Positions 1 through 9,060 of a stretch of DNA of 64,000 bases are shown piece by piece. Each line of letters starts with the position of its first letter. Position 1 is the stretch's first letter. Where the stretch lies: positions 1 through 64,000 of the forward strand of contig JBIKLF010000012.1 in NCBI GenBank assembly GCA_044359955.1, written 5' to 3'. Origin of the DNA: JACTMZ01 sp044359955. Lineage in GTDB: Bacteria > Verrucomicrobiota > Verrucomicrobiia > Chthoniobacterales > JACTMZ01. Under the pieces are notes generated by a model. It saw only the letters and a program-made list of their open reading frames with translations. It was not told the origin of the DNA and made no database searches. A program made the translations under genes and the position numbers.

Positions 1-68
1 TGGGAGACTTGCTGGGGCGTGCGATGAGCGGCAACCCAGAGCTCAAGCTCTTGGAGATCGGACTCTGA
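1..68 (+). CDS. C-terminal end of an unidentified protein (5' end outside window)
   Basis: An open frame enters from the left edge and stops with TGA at 66-68, giving about 21 residues ending in LKLLEIGL. It has no recognisable domain. It could be the tail of a real gene or chance reading. Confidence 0.3.
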   Translation, partial: GDLLGRAMSGNPELKLLEIGL

Positions 69-176
69 AAGGATCGTCGGCGGGGTAATACGTGGCATGA
101 CGGGAAAGTAACCCGCCTGCAAAATAACGCCAGTTATTTCTGAGACACTACACTAGGTGAGGATTGGCAAGCAGGC

Positions 177-824
177 TTGGGCACGCTCGATGGCGCGGTC
201 TTCGGCCTCATGGGTCTCCTTGTCGCGTTCACGTTCACCGGCGCGGCCACGCGTTTTGACGCGCGGCGCAGCCTTGTCACCGAACATGTGAACGCCATTG
301 GCACGGCATGGCTCCGCTTGGATTTGCTAGCTGCACCCGAGCGCGAAAAGGCGCGTGACGGTTTCCGCCGCTATGTCGATACGCAGTTGGAGATCCTTGG
401 AAATTCCGGGAATAACGATGCCGTGCGCGCGGGCATGGATCGGCTTTCCTCGATTCAGCAGGAAATCTGGGAGACACTGATCCAAGCCGCCAAAAGCGAC
501 AAATCGCTGCCCTTGACTCAGACGGTCCTCCCACCGGTGAACGAGATGTTCGATCTTTCCACCACGCGATACATGGCAGCCCGCCAACATCCTCCCGTCG
601 CGGTCTTCCTGATGCTCGGCCTCCTTGTGCTGGTCAGCGGCCTGATGGCCGGCTACGGCATGGCCAAGGCGGTGCGCCAGAGCGCCCTCCATCTGTTCGG
701 CTTCGCCGCCCTCATGGCCCTCTCCGTTTACCTCATTCTCGACATCGAATATCCGCGCCTCGGTATCATCAGGATCCACTCCTTCGACCAGGCAATGATC
801 GAACTGCGGGCCAGCATGAACTGA
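177..824 (+). CDS. DUF4239 (bestrophin-like) membrane protein, possibly 5'-truncated
   Basis: 215 residues from TTG. The layout resembles the DUF4239 family: a hydrophobic segment near residues 8-24, then RFDARRSLV and NAIGTAWLR, a soluble helical middle, two C-terminal membrane segments (about 141-162 and 172-190) and the closing DIEYPRLG. Family members normally have one more N-terminal membrane helix. Here the frame is closed upstream by TGA at 141-143 and has no ATG. TTG at 177, with AGGTGAGG at 155-162, is the best start; a decayed 5' end is the alternative. Function unknown. Confidence 0.6.
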   Translation: MGTLDGAVFGLMGLLVAFTFTGAATRFDARRSLVTEHVNAIGTAWLRLDLLAAPEREKARDGFRRYVDTQLEILGNSGNNDAVRAGMDRLSSIQQEIWETLIQAAKSDKSLPLTQTVLPPVNEMFDLSTTRYMAARQHPPVAVFLMLGLLVLVSGLMAGYGMAKAVRQSALHLFGFAALMALSVYLILDIEYPRLGIIRIHSFDQAMIELRASMN

Positions 825-874
825 GCTTCCGTGAAAGTTTCTCTTCAACCGTCAGCAGTCCGAACCCGCCAAAT

Positions 875-1060
875 CTATTCCCCCAATCCCCGCGCCTCGG
901 CCACGACCTCGTCCTCGTCCGCTGAGAACAAAATCCGCATCGGCGCGCAACAAACCTCGCAGTCGTAATCCCACTCGCAGGGAACTTCCGAAAAATCCGG
1001 CGCCGGCACCGCAAATACCTCAAAGCAAGTCGGACACACCACCTCGGCCGAAGCACTCAT
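875..1060 (-). CDS. CPxCG-motif cysteine-rich zinc-ribbon-like small protein
   Basis: 61 residues. Two cysteine pairs, CPTC near residues 10-13 and CEVC near 33-36, suggest a small zinc ribbon of the CPXCG cysteine-rich family, followed by an acidic tail. ATG at 1060 was chosen because everything upstream in frame is low-complexity Arg-rich sequence. It lies downstream of the alkaline phosphatase on the same strand. Function of this family is not established. Confidence 0.7.
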   Translation of the reverse strand: MSASAEVVCPTCFEVFAVPAPDFSEVPCEWDYDCEVCCAPMRILFSADEDEVVAEARGLGE

Positions 1061-1074
1061 CGCCCGCCTCCGAG

Positions 1075-1100
1075 GTAGGGACGAGCGGCCCGCTCGTCCG
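1075..1100. repeat. GTAGGGACG-class palindromic repeat
   Basis: GTAGGGACGAGCGGCCCGCT followed by CGTCCG forms a short hairpin (GACGAGCGG against CCGCTCGTC). The same words occur at 30805-30868. It sits between two minus-strand genes. Confidence 0.6.
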
Positions 1101-1121
1101 CCCACCGCAAAAGATCCATCA

Positions 1122-2456
1122 TCATTCCGTCCCCGGCGCCTGGCCGAACAACGTCTCGTAAAACAACGGATAAACCGCCGTGTTGTCGAACGTCCCCCGC
1201 ACTTGGTCCGCATTGAGTCCCGCGGCCCGCACCACGATCCCCCCGCTCGTGTCCATCAACGAGCCCCACCCCACCACAAAGTTATGACTCCGCCCCGCCC
1301 GGTCCGGCGCGCTGGTGAAAGCTTTGACCACCCCGCCCTCCGGCGCCTGCTCCGCCCCGTCGACCGGCGCCCCATTGATGTCCCGCCCGGTCCGCAGCAT
1401 CTCCTCTTCGAAGCGTGCCCCGCGCAAGCCGATCACATCCGGATTCCCCGCAATACTGTCCGAGGCGTAGAGCAAAAGCGTGTCGGGGTGCGACGCCACG
1501 AAATCCAGCGCGACTCCCAAGCCCTCGTCAGCCCGCCGCAACGCTTCCAGCATTCCCGGCGCGTTGTTGCAGTTGCCGAAGTTGTCCGCGCCTTCCTCTT
1601 CGACCACGAGAAGAAACTGCCGCCCACCCAGAAAACGCAACGCCGCCGCGGTCATTTCCGCCAGGGTCGGCGCCGCGGGGTCATAAGGTTCAAGGTTTTT
1701 CTCCGTCAGCACCTCCTCGGGTTCGTCATTATAGGTGTCTTCGGCCGCGAAGATCCCCAGCACCTTCGCGGTCCCGTCGGGCAATGCGGCCAACTCTTCG
1801 CGCGTGAAGACCACACGGTAACCCGCGGCTTCCGCCTCCGCGGCCAAGTTGCGTCCGTCCGTCCGGCGCCCCGGACGCCCGTGACGCCCCATCACTCCTT
1901 CCGGCAAAAAATCAATCTCCCCGCCGCCGAGCATCACCTCGACGCCCGAGCCAACCAAGCGGGAGATGATGTCCTCCACATCGCCCCGCGCCGTGGCACT
2001 GACGGCGAAGACGGCCGTGCCAGGTTCCGCCGCATGGCCGCTATTGATCAGACCGGTGGCCAGCCCCCGCGCCTGCGCCTCTTGCATGATGCTCCGTCGT
2101 TGCCCCGACGGCGCCAACGGCGGCAGTCCCTCCGCATCCGTCCCGAAAGCCCGGTGCGGCGCCTTCACCCCGTAAGCATGCATCGTCGCCCCCGCATTCG
2201 ACGATGGCGTCAGCACATCCTCGGCATGACCGCGATACACCGCCATGTGCGGCAAACGGTCCCAATGAATCTCGCCATCCGGCCCGTCCAAGAGCATCCG
2301 CGCCATCTGCCAGTGCGCGATCCCCGTCCCGTCGACATGATAAAAAATCACACTCCCCGTCTTCGTCTCCGGAGCCGCCGACCGTGGCGCCCCGCACCCC
2401 ACGACACAACAGCCCGTGACCACCGCGCCAATCACTCGCCACACGTCACAAGTCAC
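1122..2456 (-). CDS. Alkaline phosphatase family lipoprotein
   Basis: 444 residues. The N-terminus is hydrophobic and ends in a lipobox-like VVGC, so export and lipid anchoring are likely. The metal-binding Asp of the family is seen in YHVDGTGIAHW, the nucleophile region in SSNAGATMHAYG, and late metal ligands in YASDSIAGN and SHNFVVGWG. Predicted to release phosphate from periplasmic phosphomonoesters. The annotated GTG start lies inside a GTCACTCGTCAC-type repeat, so the true start may be an in-frame GTG a few codons downstream. The region after about residue 270 is less typical of PhoA. Confidence 0.75.
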   Translation of the reverse strand: MTCDVWRVIGAVVTGCCVVGCGAPRSAAPETKTGSVIFYHVDGTGIAHWQMARMLLDGPDGEIHWDRLPHMAVYRGHAEDVLTPSSNAGATMHAYGVKAPHRAFGTDAEGLPPLAPSGQRRSIMQEAQARGLATGLINSGHAAEPGTAVFAVSATARGDVEDIISRLVGSGVEVMLGGGEIDFLPEGVMGRHGRPGRRTDGRNLAAEAEAAGYRVVFTREELAALPDGTAKVLGIFAAEDTYNDEPEEVLTEKNLEPYDPAAPTLAEMTAAALRFLGGRQFLLVVEEEGADNFGNCNNAPGMLEALRRADEGLGVALDFVASHPDTLLLYASDSIAGNPDVIGLRGARFEEEMLRTGRDINGAPVDGAEQAPEGGVVKAFTSAPDRAGRSHNFVVGWGSLMDTSGGIVVRAAGLNADQVRGTFDNTAVYPLFYETLFGQAPGTE

Positions 2457-2472
2457 TCGTCACTTCCTCTCA

Positions 2473-2919
2473 TCACTCCCCGATATCCTCGTTCCAAAGC
2501 TCGGGCTCTTCCGCAATGAAATCTTCCATCAGCTTGATGCAGCCCGCGTCTTGCCGGATTTCCACCTCGACACCTTGGGCACGCACGTATTCTTCCGGAC
2601 CTTGAAAAGTTTTGTTCTCCCCGATCACGACCTTCGGAATCCCGTAAAGGAGAATGGCCCCGCTGCACATCGGACAAGGCGACAGGGTCGAGTAAATGGT
2701 GCAGCGACGGTAGGTCGAAGCAGGCAAACGCCCCGCGTTCTCCAAGCAGTTCATCTCCGCGTGATGGATGACACTGCCCTCCTGCACCCGGCGGTTGTGG
2801 CCGCGACCGATGATTTTTCCATCGAGCACCAGCACCGAGCCGATCGGAATCCCGCCTTCGGCCCGTCCCTGGCGCGCTTCCTCGATGGCGGCCTGCATGA
2901 AAAGATCTGGGAGAACCAT
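2473..2919 (-). CDS. Cytosine deaminase-like zinc nucleoside/nucleobase deaminase
   Basis: 148 residues with the cytidine-deaminase fold zinc signature: HAEMN for His and the catalytic Glu, and SPCPMC for the two Cys. Several stretches recall fungal cytosine deaminase: YGIPKVVIGENKTFQG and the very C-terminus ending W-x-EDIGE. That suggests free cytosine or a similar base as substrate rather than tRNA adenosine; this is inference from remembered similarity. ATG at 2919 gives a family-like length. It lies 16 bp upstream of the phosphatase gene, same strand, with a GTCAC repeat between. Confidence 0.8.
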   Translation of the reverse strand: MVLPDLFMQAAIEEARQGRAEGGIPIGSVLVLDGKIIGRGHNRRVQEGSVIHHAEMNCLENAGRLPASTYRRCTIYSTLSPCPMCSGAILLYGIPKVVIGENKTFQGPEEYVRAQGVEVEIRQDAGCIKLMEDFIAEEPELWNEDIGE

Positions 2920-3014
2920 GATTGGGACAGCATAGAGATCCGCGCCCTCCCGCGGCAAGGGCCAATGGCCCGCAGGCTCGACACCCGGCCTGCCGCACGC
3001 TGTCATTTCGGCTC

Positions 3015-3881
3015 ATGAAAAGCATGACCGGTTTCGGACGCGGCGAGTGCATCAGCCGCGGCACGCGCTATGCGGTGGAGATCGGCACCGTCAACCGCCG
3101 CAACGCGGAACTTGTCTTCAACCTGCCGCGCGAACTCGGCGTGCAGGAAAATATCCTGCGCGAAATCATCGCCCCGTCGGTGGCCCGCGGCCGCGCCACC
3201 GTGACCGCCTCCGTTTCTTCCGGACAAGAATCCCGTCCGCTCCTTGACCCGACACTCTTCCGCCGCCTCCACCGGGAAATTTCCTCGGTCCAAAGCGACC
3301 TCAAGATCCCCGGCGCGCCGACCCTCTCCGATCTCGTGCGCCTTTACGCGGCCACCGCGCGCGAGACGTCTTCCGCGCCGCAGACCGATACCGTGGCCCT
3401 GGCCAAGGCAGCCCGTTTGGCCGTCCGTTCGCTCGAAGCAATGCGCGCCAAGGAAGGTGCCCACTTGGCGCGCGAATTGCGGCGCCTCCTGGTCAGCTTT
3501 GCCGCCGAGATCACCGCCATCCGCAAGGTGGCACCCGCCGTGACAGCCAAGCACCGCGAAGCGATGCGCGCACGACTGGATGCACTGGAGCCTTCATTTG
3601 CCGCCGACGACGAGCGTTTGGCCCGCGAACTGGCGCTCTTCGCCGACCGTTCCGATATCACCGAAGAACTGAGCCGTCTCGAAAGCCACCTCAAACAATT
3701 CTCCACCGGCCTCGGGGCCCAAGAGGCCAACGGCCGCGCCCTGGACTTCCTCGCCCAGGAAATGTTCCGCGAATGCAACACCATCGGGGCGAAAGCAAAC
3801 TCCGCCGAAGTGACCCGCCGCGTGATCAACGCCAAAACGGAACTGGAGCGCCTCCGCGAGCAAGTGCAGAATGTCGAATAA
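3015..3881 (+). CDS. yicC: YicC family endoribonuclease-like protein
   Basis: 288 residues, the usual YicC length. It opens with the signature MKSMTGFGRGE and ends with the conserved block around FLAQEMFRECNTIGAKAN and VINAKTELERLREQVQN. YicC proteins are stress-linked endoribonucleases in E. coli. It is followed 50 bp later by gmk, a neighbour pair common in bacteria. Start ATG 3015; the longer frame upstream is antisense to the deaminase gene. Confidence 0.9.
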   Translation: MKSMTGFGRGECISRGTRYAVEIGTVNRRNAELVFNLPRELGVQENILREIIAPSVARGRATVTASVSSGQESRPLLDPTLFRRLHREISSVQSDLKIPGAPTLSDLVRLYAATARETSSAPQTDTVALAKAARLAVRSLEAMRAKEGAHLARELRRLLVSFAAEITAIRKVAPAVTAKHREAMRARLDALEPSFAADDERLARELALFADRSDITEELSRLESHLKQFSTGLGAQEANGRALDFLAQEMFRECNTIGAKANSAEVTRRVINAKTELERLREQVQNVE

Positions 3882-3931
3882 ATGATCCGCCGCCTCTCTC
3901 AACCCTCAACGCTCAACCCTCAACTTCTCTC

Positions 3932-4537
3932 TTGAAACGCCTCGGCATTCTCTTCGTCATCTCCGCGCCATCCGGCGCCGGAAAGTCGACCATTTGCAGT
4001 TCGCTCCGGCAGACGCCGGATACGGTCTACGCCGTCTCCTGCACCACGCGGACCCCCCGCGCCGGGGAAACCGATGGCGAGGACTATCATTTCATGGACG
4101 CCGCCGACTTCGAACGCCGGATTGCCGCGGGTGATTTCCTCGAATACGCCAGAGTGCACGACCACTACTACGGCACGCTCCGCCAGAGCATCGTCGACAC
4201 CCTGCGGGAAGGCACGGATGTGCTCGTCGATATCGACGTGCAAGGTGCGGACACCATTCGCCGGAGCACGGATCCTTTCATCCGCGACTCCCTCGTCGAC
4301 ATTTTCATCATGCCCCCCAGCCTCGAAGAGTTGCGGCACCGCCTCGAGAAGCGCGGCACGGAGTCCGCCGGGCAAATCGACTTCCGCCTGACCAATGCCG
4401 CGGCCGAAATGAAATGTTGGCGGGAATACAAATACACCATCATCAGCGGATCGATGGAAGAGGACCTCACCAAATTCCGCGCCATCACCCGCGCCGAGCG
4501 CTACCTCAGCCGGCGCATCATCTCGCTGGAGAGCTGA
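3932..4537 (+). CDS. gmk: Guanylate kinase
   Basis: 201 residues. P-loop SAPSGAGKST at residues 11-20, GMP-binding SCTTRTPRAGETDGEDYHF, and DIDVQGA typical of guanylate kinases. Converts GMP plus ATP to GDP and ADP. TTG at 3932 is chosen because no ATG precedes the P-loop at family spacing. The leader just upstream is a CTCAACCCTCAAC simple repeat with no Shine-Dalgarno site. One base separates the stop from coaC. Confidence 0.93.
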   Translation: MKRLGILFVISAPSGAGKSTICSSLRQTPDTVYAVSCTTRTPRAGETDGEDYHFMDAADFERRIAAGDFLEYARVHDHYYGTLRQSIVDTLREGTDVLVDIDVQGADTIRRSTDPFIRDSLVDIFIMPPSLEELRHRLEKRGTESAGQIDFRLTNAAAEMKCWREYKYTIISGSMEEDLTKFRAITRAERYLSRRIISLES

Positions 4538-4538
4538 C

Positions 4539-5087
4539 ATGTCCGCCCCGAAAACCCTTGTCCTCGGCGTGACCGGCTCGATCGCGGCCTACAAATCCGC
4601 CGACCTCGCCAGCCTGCTCGTCAAGCAAGGCCATGATGTCCACGTCATCATGAGCGACTCCGCACAACGCTTCATCACGCCACTCACCTTGCAAACCCTG
4701 AGCAAAAATCCGGTCATGACCGGCATCTTCGCCGAACAGGAAGGCTGGTGCCCCGGCCACATCGAACTTGCCGATCGCGCCGACCTGCTGCTCATCGCCC
4801 CCGCTTCGGCCGCCACGCTTGCCCGCCTCGCCTGCGGCCTCGCCGAGGATGCATTGACCTGCGTGGCCCTGGCCACTCGTGCCCCATTGCTCATCGCGCC
4901 GGCCATGAACGGCAAGATGTGGTCGCACCCCGCGACCGTGCAGAACACGGAGGTGCTGCGTGCCCGCGGCGCGACGTTCATCGGACCCGATGCAGGTCTG
5001 CTCGCCTGCGGATACGAAGGCGCCGGACGTCTCTGGCCGGTCGATGAGATCGCCGCGCAAGCGGACGAAATGTTGCGGCGCGATTGA
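4539..5087 (+). CDS. coaC: Phosphopantothenoylcysteine decarboxylase, stand-alone CoaC
   Basis: 182 residues covering only the flavoprotein half of the usual CoaBC enzyme. Landmarks: GVTGSIAAYK (10-19), catalytic His74 in GHIELADRAD, PAMNGKMW (121-128) and the Cys-containing clamp ACGYEGAGRLW near 150-161. It decarboxylates 4'-phosphopantothenoylcysteine, an FMN-dependent step of CoA synthesis. The synthetase half is a separate gene at 55721-56386. It follows gmk immediately. Confidence 0.9.
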   Translation: MSAPKTLVLGVTGSIAAYKSADLASLLVKQGHDVHVIMSDSAQRFITPLTLQTLSKNPVMTGIFAEQEGWCPGHIELADRADLLLIAPASAATLARLACGLAEDALTCVALATRAPLLIAPAMNGKMWSHPATVQNTEVLRARGATFIGPDAGLLACGYEGAGRLWPVDEIAAQADEMLRRD

Positions 5088-5280
5088 CGTCGCCGCAGGC
5101 GTGACGGAAATTTTTTGCGCATCGCGCGTGCAAAAATGCGCGGATCTTCCGCCAAAGTATTTGAAAGTTTTTTGAAAAAACCGTTGACGACTGTGCCGCG
5201 CAGTTCTACCAACGCATTTGTGAGTTGTATTATAAGCATACTCCAAAACCGCTACTGCGGATTGAAAGGGGGGATTTTGG

Positions 5281-5394
5281 ATGCCCGCTAAAAAGAAAAA
5301 AGCTGCCAAGAAAAAAGTTGCGAAGCGCAAGCCCGCCAAGAAAACGGCTGCTAAGAAAACAGCAAAGAAAAAAGCCGCTAAACGCCGTCGCTAA
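5281..5394 (+). CDS. Lysine/alanine-rich histone H1-like DNA-binding peptide
   Basis: 37 residues, almost all Lys, Ala, Arg, Pro and Thr: MPAKKKKAAKKKVAKRKPAK followed by a similar half ending AKRRR. It resembles the basic tails of bacterial histone H1-like proteins and is probably a nucleoid peptide that coats DNA. A strong Shine-Dalgarno AAAGGGGGG at 5266-5273 lies 7 nt before ATG, and a strong terminator follows 27 bp after the stop, so this is a single-gene transcript. The AT-rich upstream region has a -10-like TATTAT at 5228-5233. Confidence 0.85.
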   Translation: MPAKKKKAAKKKVAKRKPAKKTAAKKTAKKKAAKRRR

Positions 5395-5420
5395 ATCTTA
5401 GTGGTTTAACGAAGTTGCAC

Positions 5421-5454
5421 GGGAGGGGATTCCGATCCCCTCCCGAATTTTTTG
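5421..5454 (+). terminator. Rho-independent terminator of the histone-like gene
   Basis: GGGAGGGGAT, four-base loop TCCG, ATCCCCTCCC, then GAATTTTTTT. A perfect 10-bp stem followed by a U-run. Confidence 0.92.
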
Positions 5455-5493
5455 TCCGCCGCACGCGCCGCATCTGCTACCACATCATCACAC

Positions 5494-6249
5494 ATGTCCG
5501 AATTCCTCACCACGGCCGTCGACGCCGCACTCCTCGCCGGAAAACTGCTCCGCGAAAATTTCGAAAAGCCGCTCGAGGTCGATGCCATGCACGCCCACGA
5601 CATCAAACTCGAACTCGACCGCCGCACCCAGCGCCTCATCGAGGATCACATCCTGGCCCGACATCCCGGCCACGCCATCCTCGGAGAGGAAGGCAACACA
5701 GAAGGAACCGGTGAATGCGAATGGATTATCGACCCCTTGGACGGCACCGTGAACTACTTTTATGGCATCCCCCATTTCGCCACGACCATCGCGGTCCGCC
5801 GCAACAACGAACTCCTCGCCGGTGTCATTTATGATCCAATGCGCGACGAAACCTGGACCGTCGAAGCCGGCGGACCCGCGCTGCTCAATGGACGGAAGAT
5901 CGAGGTCAGCGCCCGCACCGAATTGTCGGAGTGCATCATCTCCATGGGTGTCTCGAAAACCGTCGACACCATCGACAGCACCCTGCCCGCCTTCAACCAC
6001 GCCATCCGTCAGGTCAAAAAAATGCGCATGCTCGGCAGCGCCGCACTCGACATTGCCTATGTCGCGACCGGCCGCCTCGACGCCTACCTCGAAGGCACGA
6101 TCAGTCTGTGGGATATCGCCGCCGGCCTCCTCCTCGTTCCCGCCGCCGGCGGCACGGTCGACCTCCAACCCCACCCCGACAACCCCAACAAATTCCGCAT
6201 CACCGCCACGAGCGGCCAAGCCGACTTCGCCTCGCTCCTCCCCCGGTAG
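5494..6249 (+). CDS. Inositol monophosphatase family protein
   Basis: 251 residues with the family's metal-binding motifs: GEEGN near 66-70, DPLDGTVNYFYG near 84-95, and LWDIAAGLLL in the C-terminal third in place of the usual WD-x-AAG. Predicted Mg-dependent phosphatase acting on inositol phosphate or a related sugar phosphate. ATG 5494 gives the family N-terminus. Confidence 0.85.
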   Translation: MSEFLTTAVDAALLAGKLLRENFEKPLEVDAMHAHDIKLELDRRTQRLIEDHILARHPGHAILGEEGNTEGTGECEWIIDPLDGTVNYFYGIPHFATTIAVRRNNELLAGVIYDPMRDETWTVEAGGPALLNGRKIEVSARTELSECIISMGVSKTVDTIDSTLPAFNHAIRQVKKMRMLGSAALDIAYVATGRLDAYLEGTISLWDIAAGLLLVPAAGGTVDLQPHPDNPNKFRITATSGQADFASLLPR

Positions 6250-6298
6250 GGTCCGCTGCCCTTAAAACTTACAAACCTAAAACTTAAAACTTTTCCCC

Positions 6299-6778
6299 GT
6301 GACCACCACCGGCCTCGGCTACGACATCCACCGCTTCATCGAGGGTCGCCCCCTCGTCCTCGGCGGCATCGTCATCCCGCATCATCGCGGGTTGCAAGGT
6401 CACTCCGACGCTGATGTTCTGACCCACGCCATCGCCGACGCTCTCCTCGGTGCCATCGGCGAGCGCGACATCGGCCACCATTTCCCCGATACCGATGAAT
6501 CCATCCGCGGCATCTGCAGTTTGGAAATCCTCTCCCACGCCCGCGAACTCGTCACCGCCCGGCGCGCCACCATCAACAACATCGACGCCACCCTCATCGC
6601 CGAAGAGCCCAAGATCGGCCCGCACTTCGACGCCATCCGCCAAAGCCTCGCCTTGACCCTCGGCCTCCCCGTCGAACGCATCGGCCTCAAAGCGACCACC
6701 AACGAAGGCCTCGGCTCGATCGGTCGTGGCGAAGGCATCGCCGCCATGGCCATCGCCACCGTCGAGCACCCCGCCTAA
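6299..6778 (+). CDS. ispF: 2-C-methyl-D-erythritol 2,4-cyclodiphosphate synthase
   Basis: 159 residues, family length. Metal ligands in GYDIHRF (Asp9, His11) and the flexible loop GHSDADVLTHAIADALLGA. The C-terminal KATTNEGLGSIGRGEGIAA is typical. Makes cyclic MEcPP in the non-mevalonate isoprenoid pathway. GTG start, preceded directly by an A/T-rich repeat of AAAACTT words (6261-6292) and no Shine-Dalgarno site. Confidence 0.95.
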   Translation: MTTTGLGYDIHRFIEGRPLVLGGIVIPHHRGLQGHSDADVLTHAIADALLGAIGERDIGHHFPDTDESIRGICSLEILSHARELVTARRATINNIDATLIAEEPKIGPHFDAIRQSLALTLGLPVERIGLKATTNEGLGSIGRGEGIAAMAIATVEHPA

Positions 6779-6874
6779 TCACCTCCCCCACCGCCCACTA
6801 CCCTTCACTCAAGTTTCAAGTCTCCGCTCTCCGCCCTCGTCTCCCCCTCCTCTCTCCCTCAACCCTCCACTCCC

Positions 6875-8278
6875 TTGCTCCACTTCCACAACACGCTGAC
6901 GCGAGCAGCCGAGCCCTTCGTGCCCCTCGATCCGGACGGCAAGAAGGTCAAGGTCTACACCTGCGGTCCGACCGTCTACAACCACGCCCACATCGGCAAT
7001 TTCCGCGCCTACCTCTTCGAGGATCTTCTCCAGCGCCATCTTGAACACCGCGGGTTCCACGTCGAGCGCGTCATGAACCTGACCGACGTGGACGACAAAA
7101 CCATCCGCGGCGCCCGCGAAAAAGGTATTCCGCTGGCCGACTTCACCAAGCCCTTCAAAGACGCCTTCTTTGAGGATCTCAACACGCTGCGCATCAAACC
7201 CGCCGACAGCTTCCCCGCCGCGACCGAACCGAAGCACATTGCGCGCATGATCGCCATGATCGCGCAACTCATCGCCGCCGGTCACGCCTACCAAGCGGAC
7301 GACAAGTCGGTCTACTTCCGCATTGCCAGCTTTCCCCGCTACGGGAAACTCGCCCATCTCAACCTCGAAGAACTCCGTCCCTCGGGCCGCGTCAGCTCCG
7401 ATGAATACGAAAAGGAAAACATCGGCGACTTCGCCCTCTGGAAAGCGCACGATGCGGCCGACGGCGACGTGAAGTGGGACAGCCCGTGGGGTCCGGGTCG
7501 CCCCGGTTGGCACATCGAATGCAGCGCCATGGCCACCGGACTCCTTGGCGACCGGCTCGATATCCATTGCGGAGGCGTCGACAACATCTTCCCCCACCAC
7601 GAGGCCGAAATCGCCCAGACCGAATGCTGCACGGGCGAAACATTCGTCAACCTCTGGATGCACTGCGCCCACCTCATGGTGGACGGACGGAAGATGGCCA
7701 AGTCCTTCGGCAACTTTTACACCCTGCGTGACCTGCTCGACAAAGGTTGGACCGGACGCGAAGTGCGCTACGTCCTTCTCTCCGCCCACTACCGCCTCCC
7801 CCTCAACTTCACCTTCGAAGGCCTGGCCGGCGCCCGCAGCGCCCTGCAGCGCCTCGACGAATGGCGGCAACGTGTCGCCGATCTCGCCGCCACCACCCAA
7901 GCCAGCACCCCGCACCCCGCCGCCACCGACGACAAATTCGCCACTGCCCTCGACGACGACCTCAACATCTCCGCCGCCCTCGGTGCCCTCTTCGATCTCG
8001 TCCGTGATACCAACCGCGCTATGGACCGAGGTGAACTCTCCCCCGAACAAGCCCGCGGACTCCTCGATTACTGGGAATGCCTCAACACCGTCCTCCGCCT
8101 CGAACCCGAAGCCGCCGCCATCCCGCCGGAAATCGCCGCCCTCCTCGAGGAACGCACCGCCGCCCGCACCGCCAAGGACTGGGCCAAGAGCGACACCCTG
8201 CGGGATGCGTTGCTCCAACACGGCTGGATGGTCAAAGATACCAAAGAAGGCACCAAACTCACCCGCACCGGAGGTTGA
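6875..8278 (+). CDS. cysS: Cysteinyl-tRNA synthetase
   Basis: 467 residues, class I synthetase. Zinc Cys30 in CGPTVYN, HIGH-type HIGN at 39-42, HIECSAMA and HHEAEIAQTE for further zinc ligands, and a KMSKS variant KMAKSFGNF. Start is TTG 6875 with a C/T-rich leader. No anticodon-side anomalies seen. Confidence 0.95.
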   Translation: MLHFHNTLTRAAEPFVPLDPDGKKVKVYTCGPTVYNHAHIGNFRAYLFEDLLQRHLEHRGFHVERVMNLTDVDDKTIRGAREKGIPLADFTKPFKDAFFEDLNTLRIKPADSFPAATEPKHIARMIAMIAQLIAAGHAYQADDKSVYFRIASFPRYGKLAHLNLEELRPSGRVSSDEYEKENIGDFALWKAHDAADGDVKWDSPWGPGRPGWHIECSAMATGLLGDRLDIHCGGVDNIFPHHEAEIAQTECCTGETFVNLWMHCAHLMVDGRKMAKSFGNFYTLRDLLDKGWTGREVRYVLLSAHYRLPLNFTFEGLAGARSALQRLDEWRQRVADLAATTQASTPHPAATDDKFATALDDDLNISAALGALFDLVRDTNRAMDRGELSPEQARGLLDYWECLNTVLRLEPEAAAIPPEIAALLEERTAARTAKDWAKSDTLRDALLQHGWMVKDTKEGTKLTRTGG

Positions 8279-8370
8279 ACGCCGTTGAGGTTTTAGAGTT
8301 GAGGGTCAAGGGCGGAAACAACACGATCAAATAACTCGTCACACGTCACTCGTCACTAGTCACTTTCCCC

Positions 8371-9048
8371 ATGACTTTCTCCCCCTCCGACTACCTCGCC
8401 CTCGAGCACACCGACCACCGGTCCTTGTTTGAGAAGGTGACCAATGTCTGGGAAGCCCTCCCCCTCATCGCCTCCTATCTCCAGTTCCGCCTCAAGCCCG
8501 CCATCCACGGCAAACAAGTCGGCCGCCCCTTTATCAGCAATGCCGTCTACATCGGCCACGGCACCACGATCGAGCAGGGCGCCATGATCAAAGGCCCTGC
8601 TTGGATCGGCGATCGCTGCCAGATCCGCGCCGGTTGCTACATCCGCGAAAATGTCATCGTCGGCAATGACGCCGTCCTCGGCAATTCCTGCGAATTCAAA
8701 AACTGCATCGTCTTCGACGGTGCGCAGGTCCCGCACTTCAACTACGTGGGCGATTCCATCCTCGGCCACAAAGCGCATCTCGGCGCCGGGGTCATTCTTT
8801 CCAACGTCCGCCTCGACCACGGCGAAATCATCGTGCGCGGGCCCGACTCCTCCACACCGACCGGCCTGAAAAAATTCGGCGCCATCGTGGGTGACCACGC
8901 CGAAATCGGCTGCCATGCAGTGATCAGTCCCGGCGCTTTGCTCGGACGCGAGTCCGTCATCCACCCGTGCGTCCACTGGAAGGGCCTGCTTCCCGCCCGG
9001 ACCGTGGCCAAACTCCGCCAGGAGATCGAAACCGCCCCGCGCTCCTGA
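8371..9048 (+). CDS. Left-handed beta-helix acyl/nucleotidyl transferase-like protein
   Basis: 225 residues of hexapeptide repeats from about residue 50 to 200 (ISNAVYIGHGTTIEQGAMI, IGDRCQIRAGCYIRENVIV, LGAGVILSNVRLDHG). This matches the C-terminal acetyltransferase half of GlmU-type UDP-N-acetylglucosamine enzymes, without the pyrophosphorylase half. Substrate cannot be assigned. The 36 bp before ATG are GTCACTCGTCAC-type repeats. Confidence 0.75.
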   Translation: MTFSPSDYLALEHTDHRSLFEKVTNVWEALPLIASYLQFRLKPAIHGKQVGRPFISNAVYIGHGTTIEQGAMIKGPAWIGDRCQIRAGCYIRENVIVGNDAVLGNSCEFKNCIVFDGAQVPHFNYVGDSILGHKAHLGAGVILSNVRLDHGEIIVRGPDSSTPTGLKKFGAIVGDHAEIGCHAVISPGALLGRESVIHPCVHWKGLLPARTVAKLRQEIETAPRS

Positions 9049-9060
9049 CCGACCCAAACT

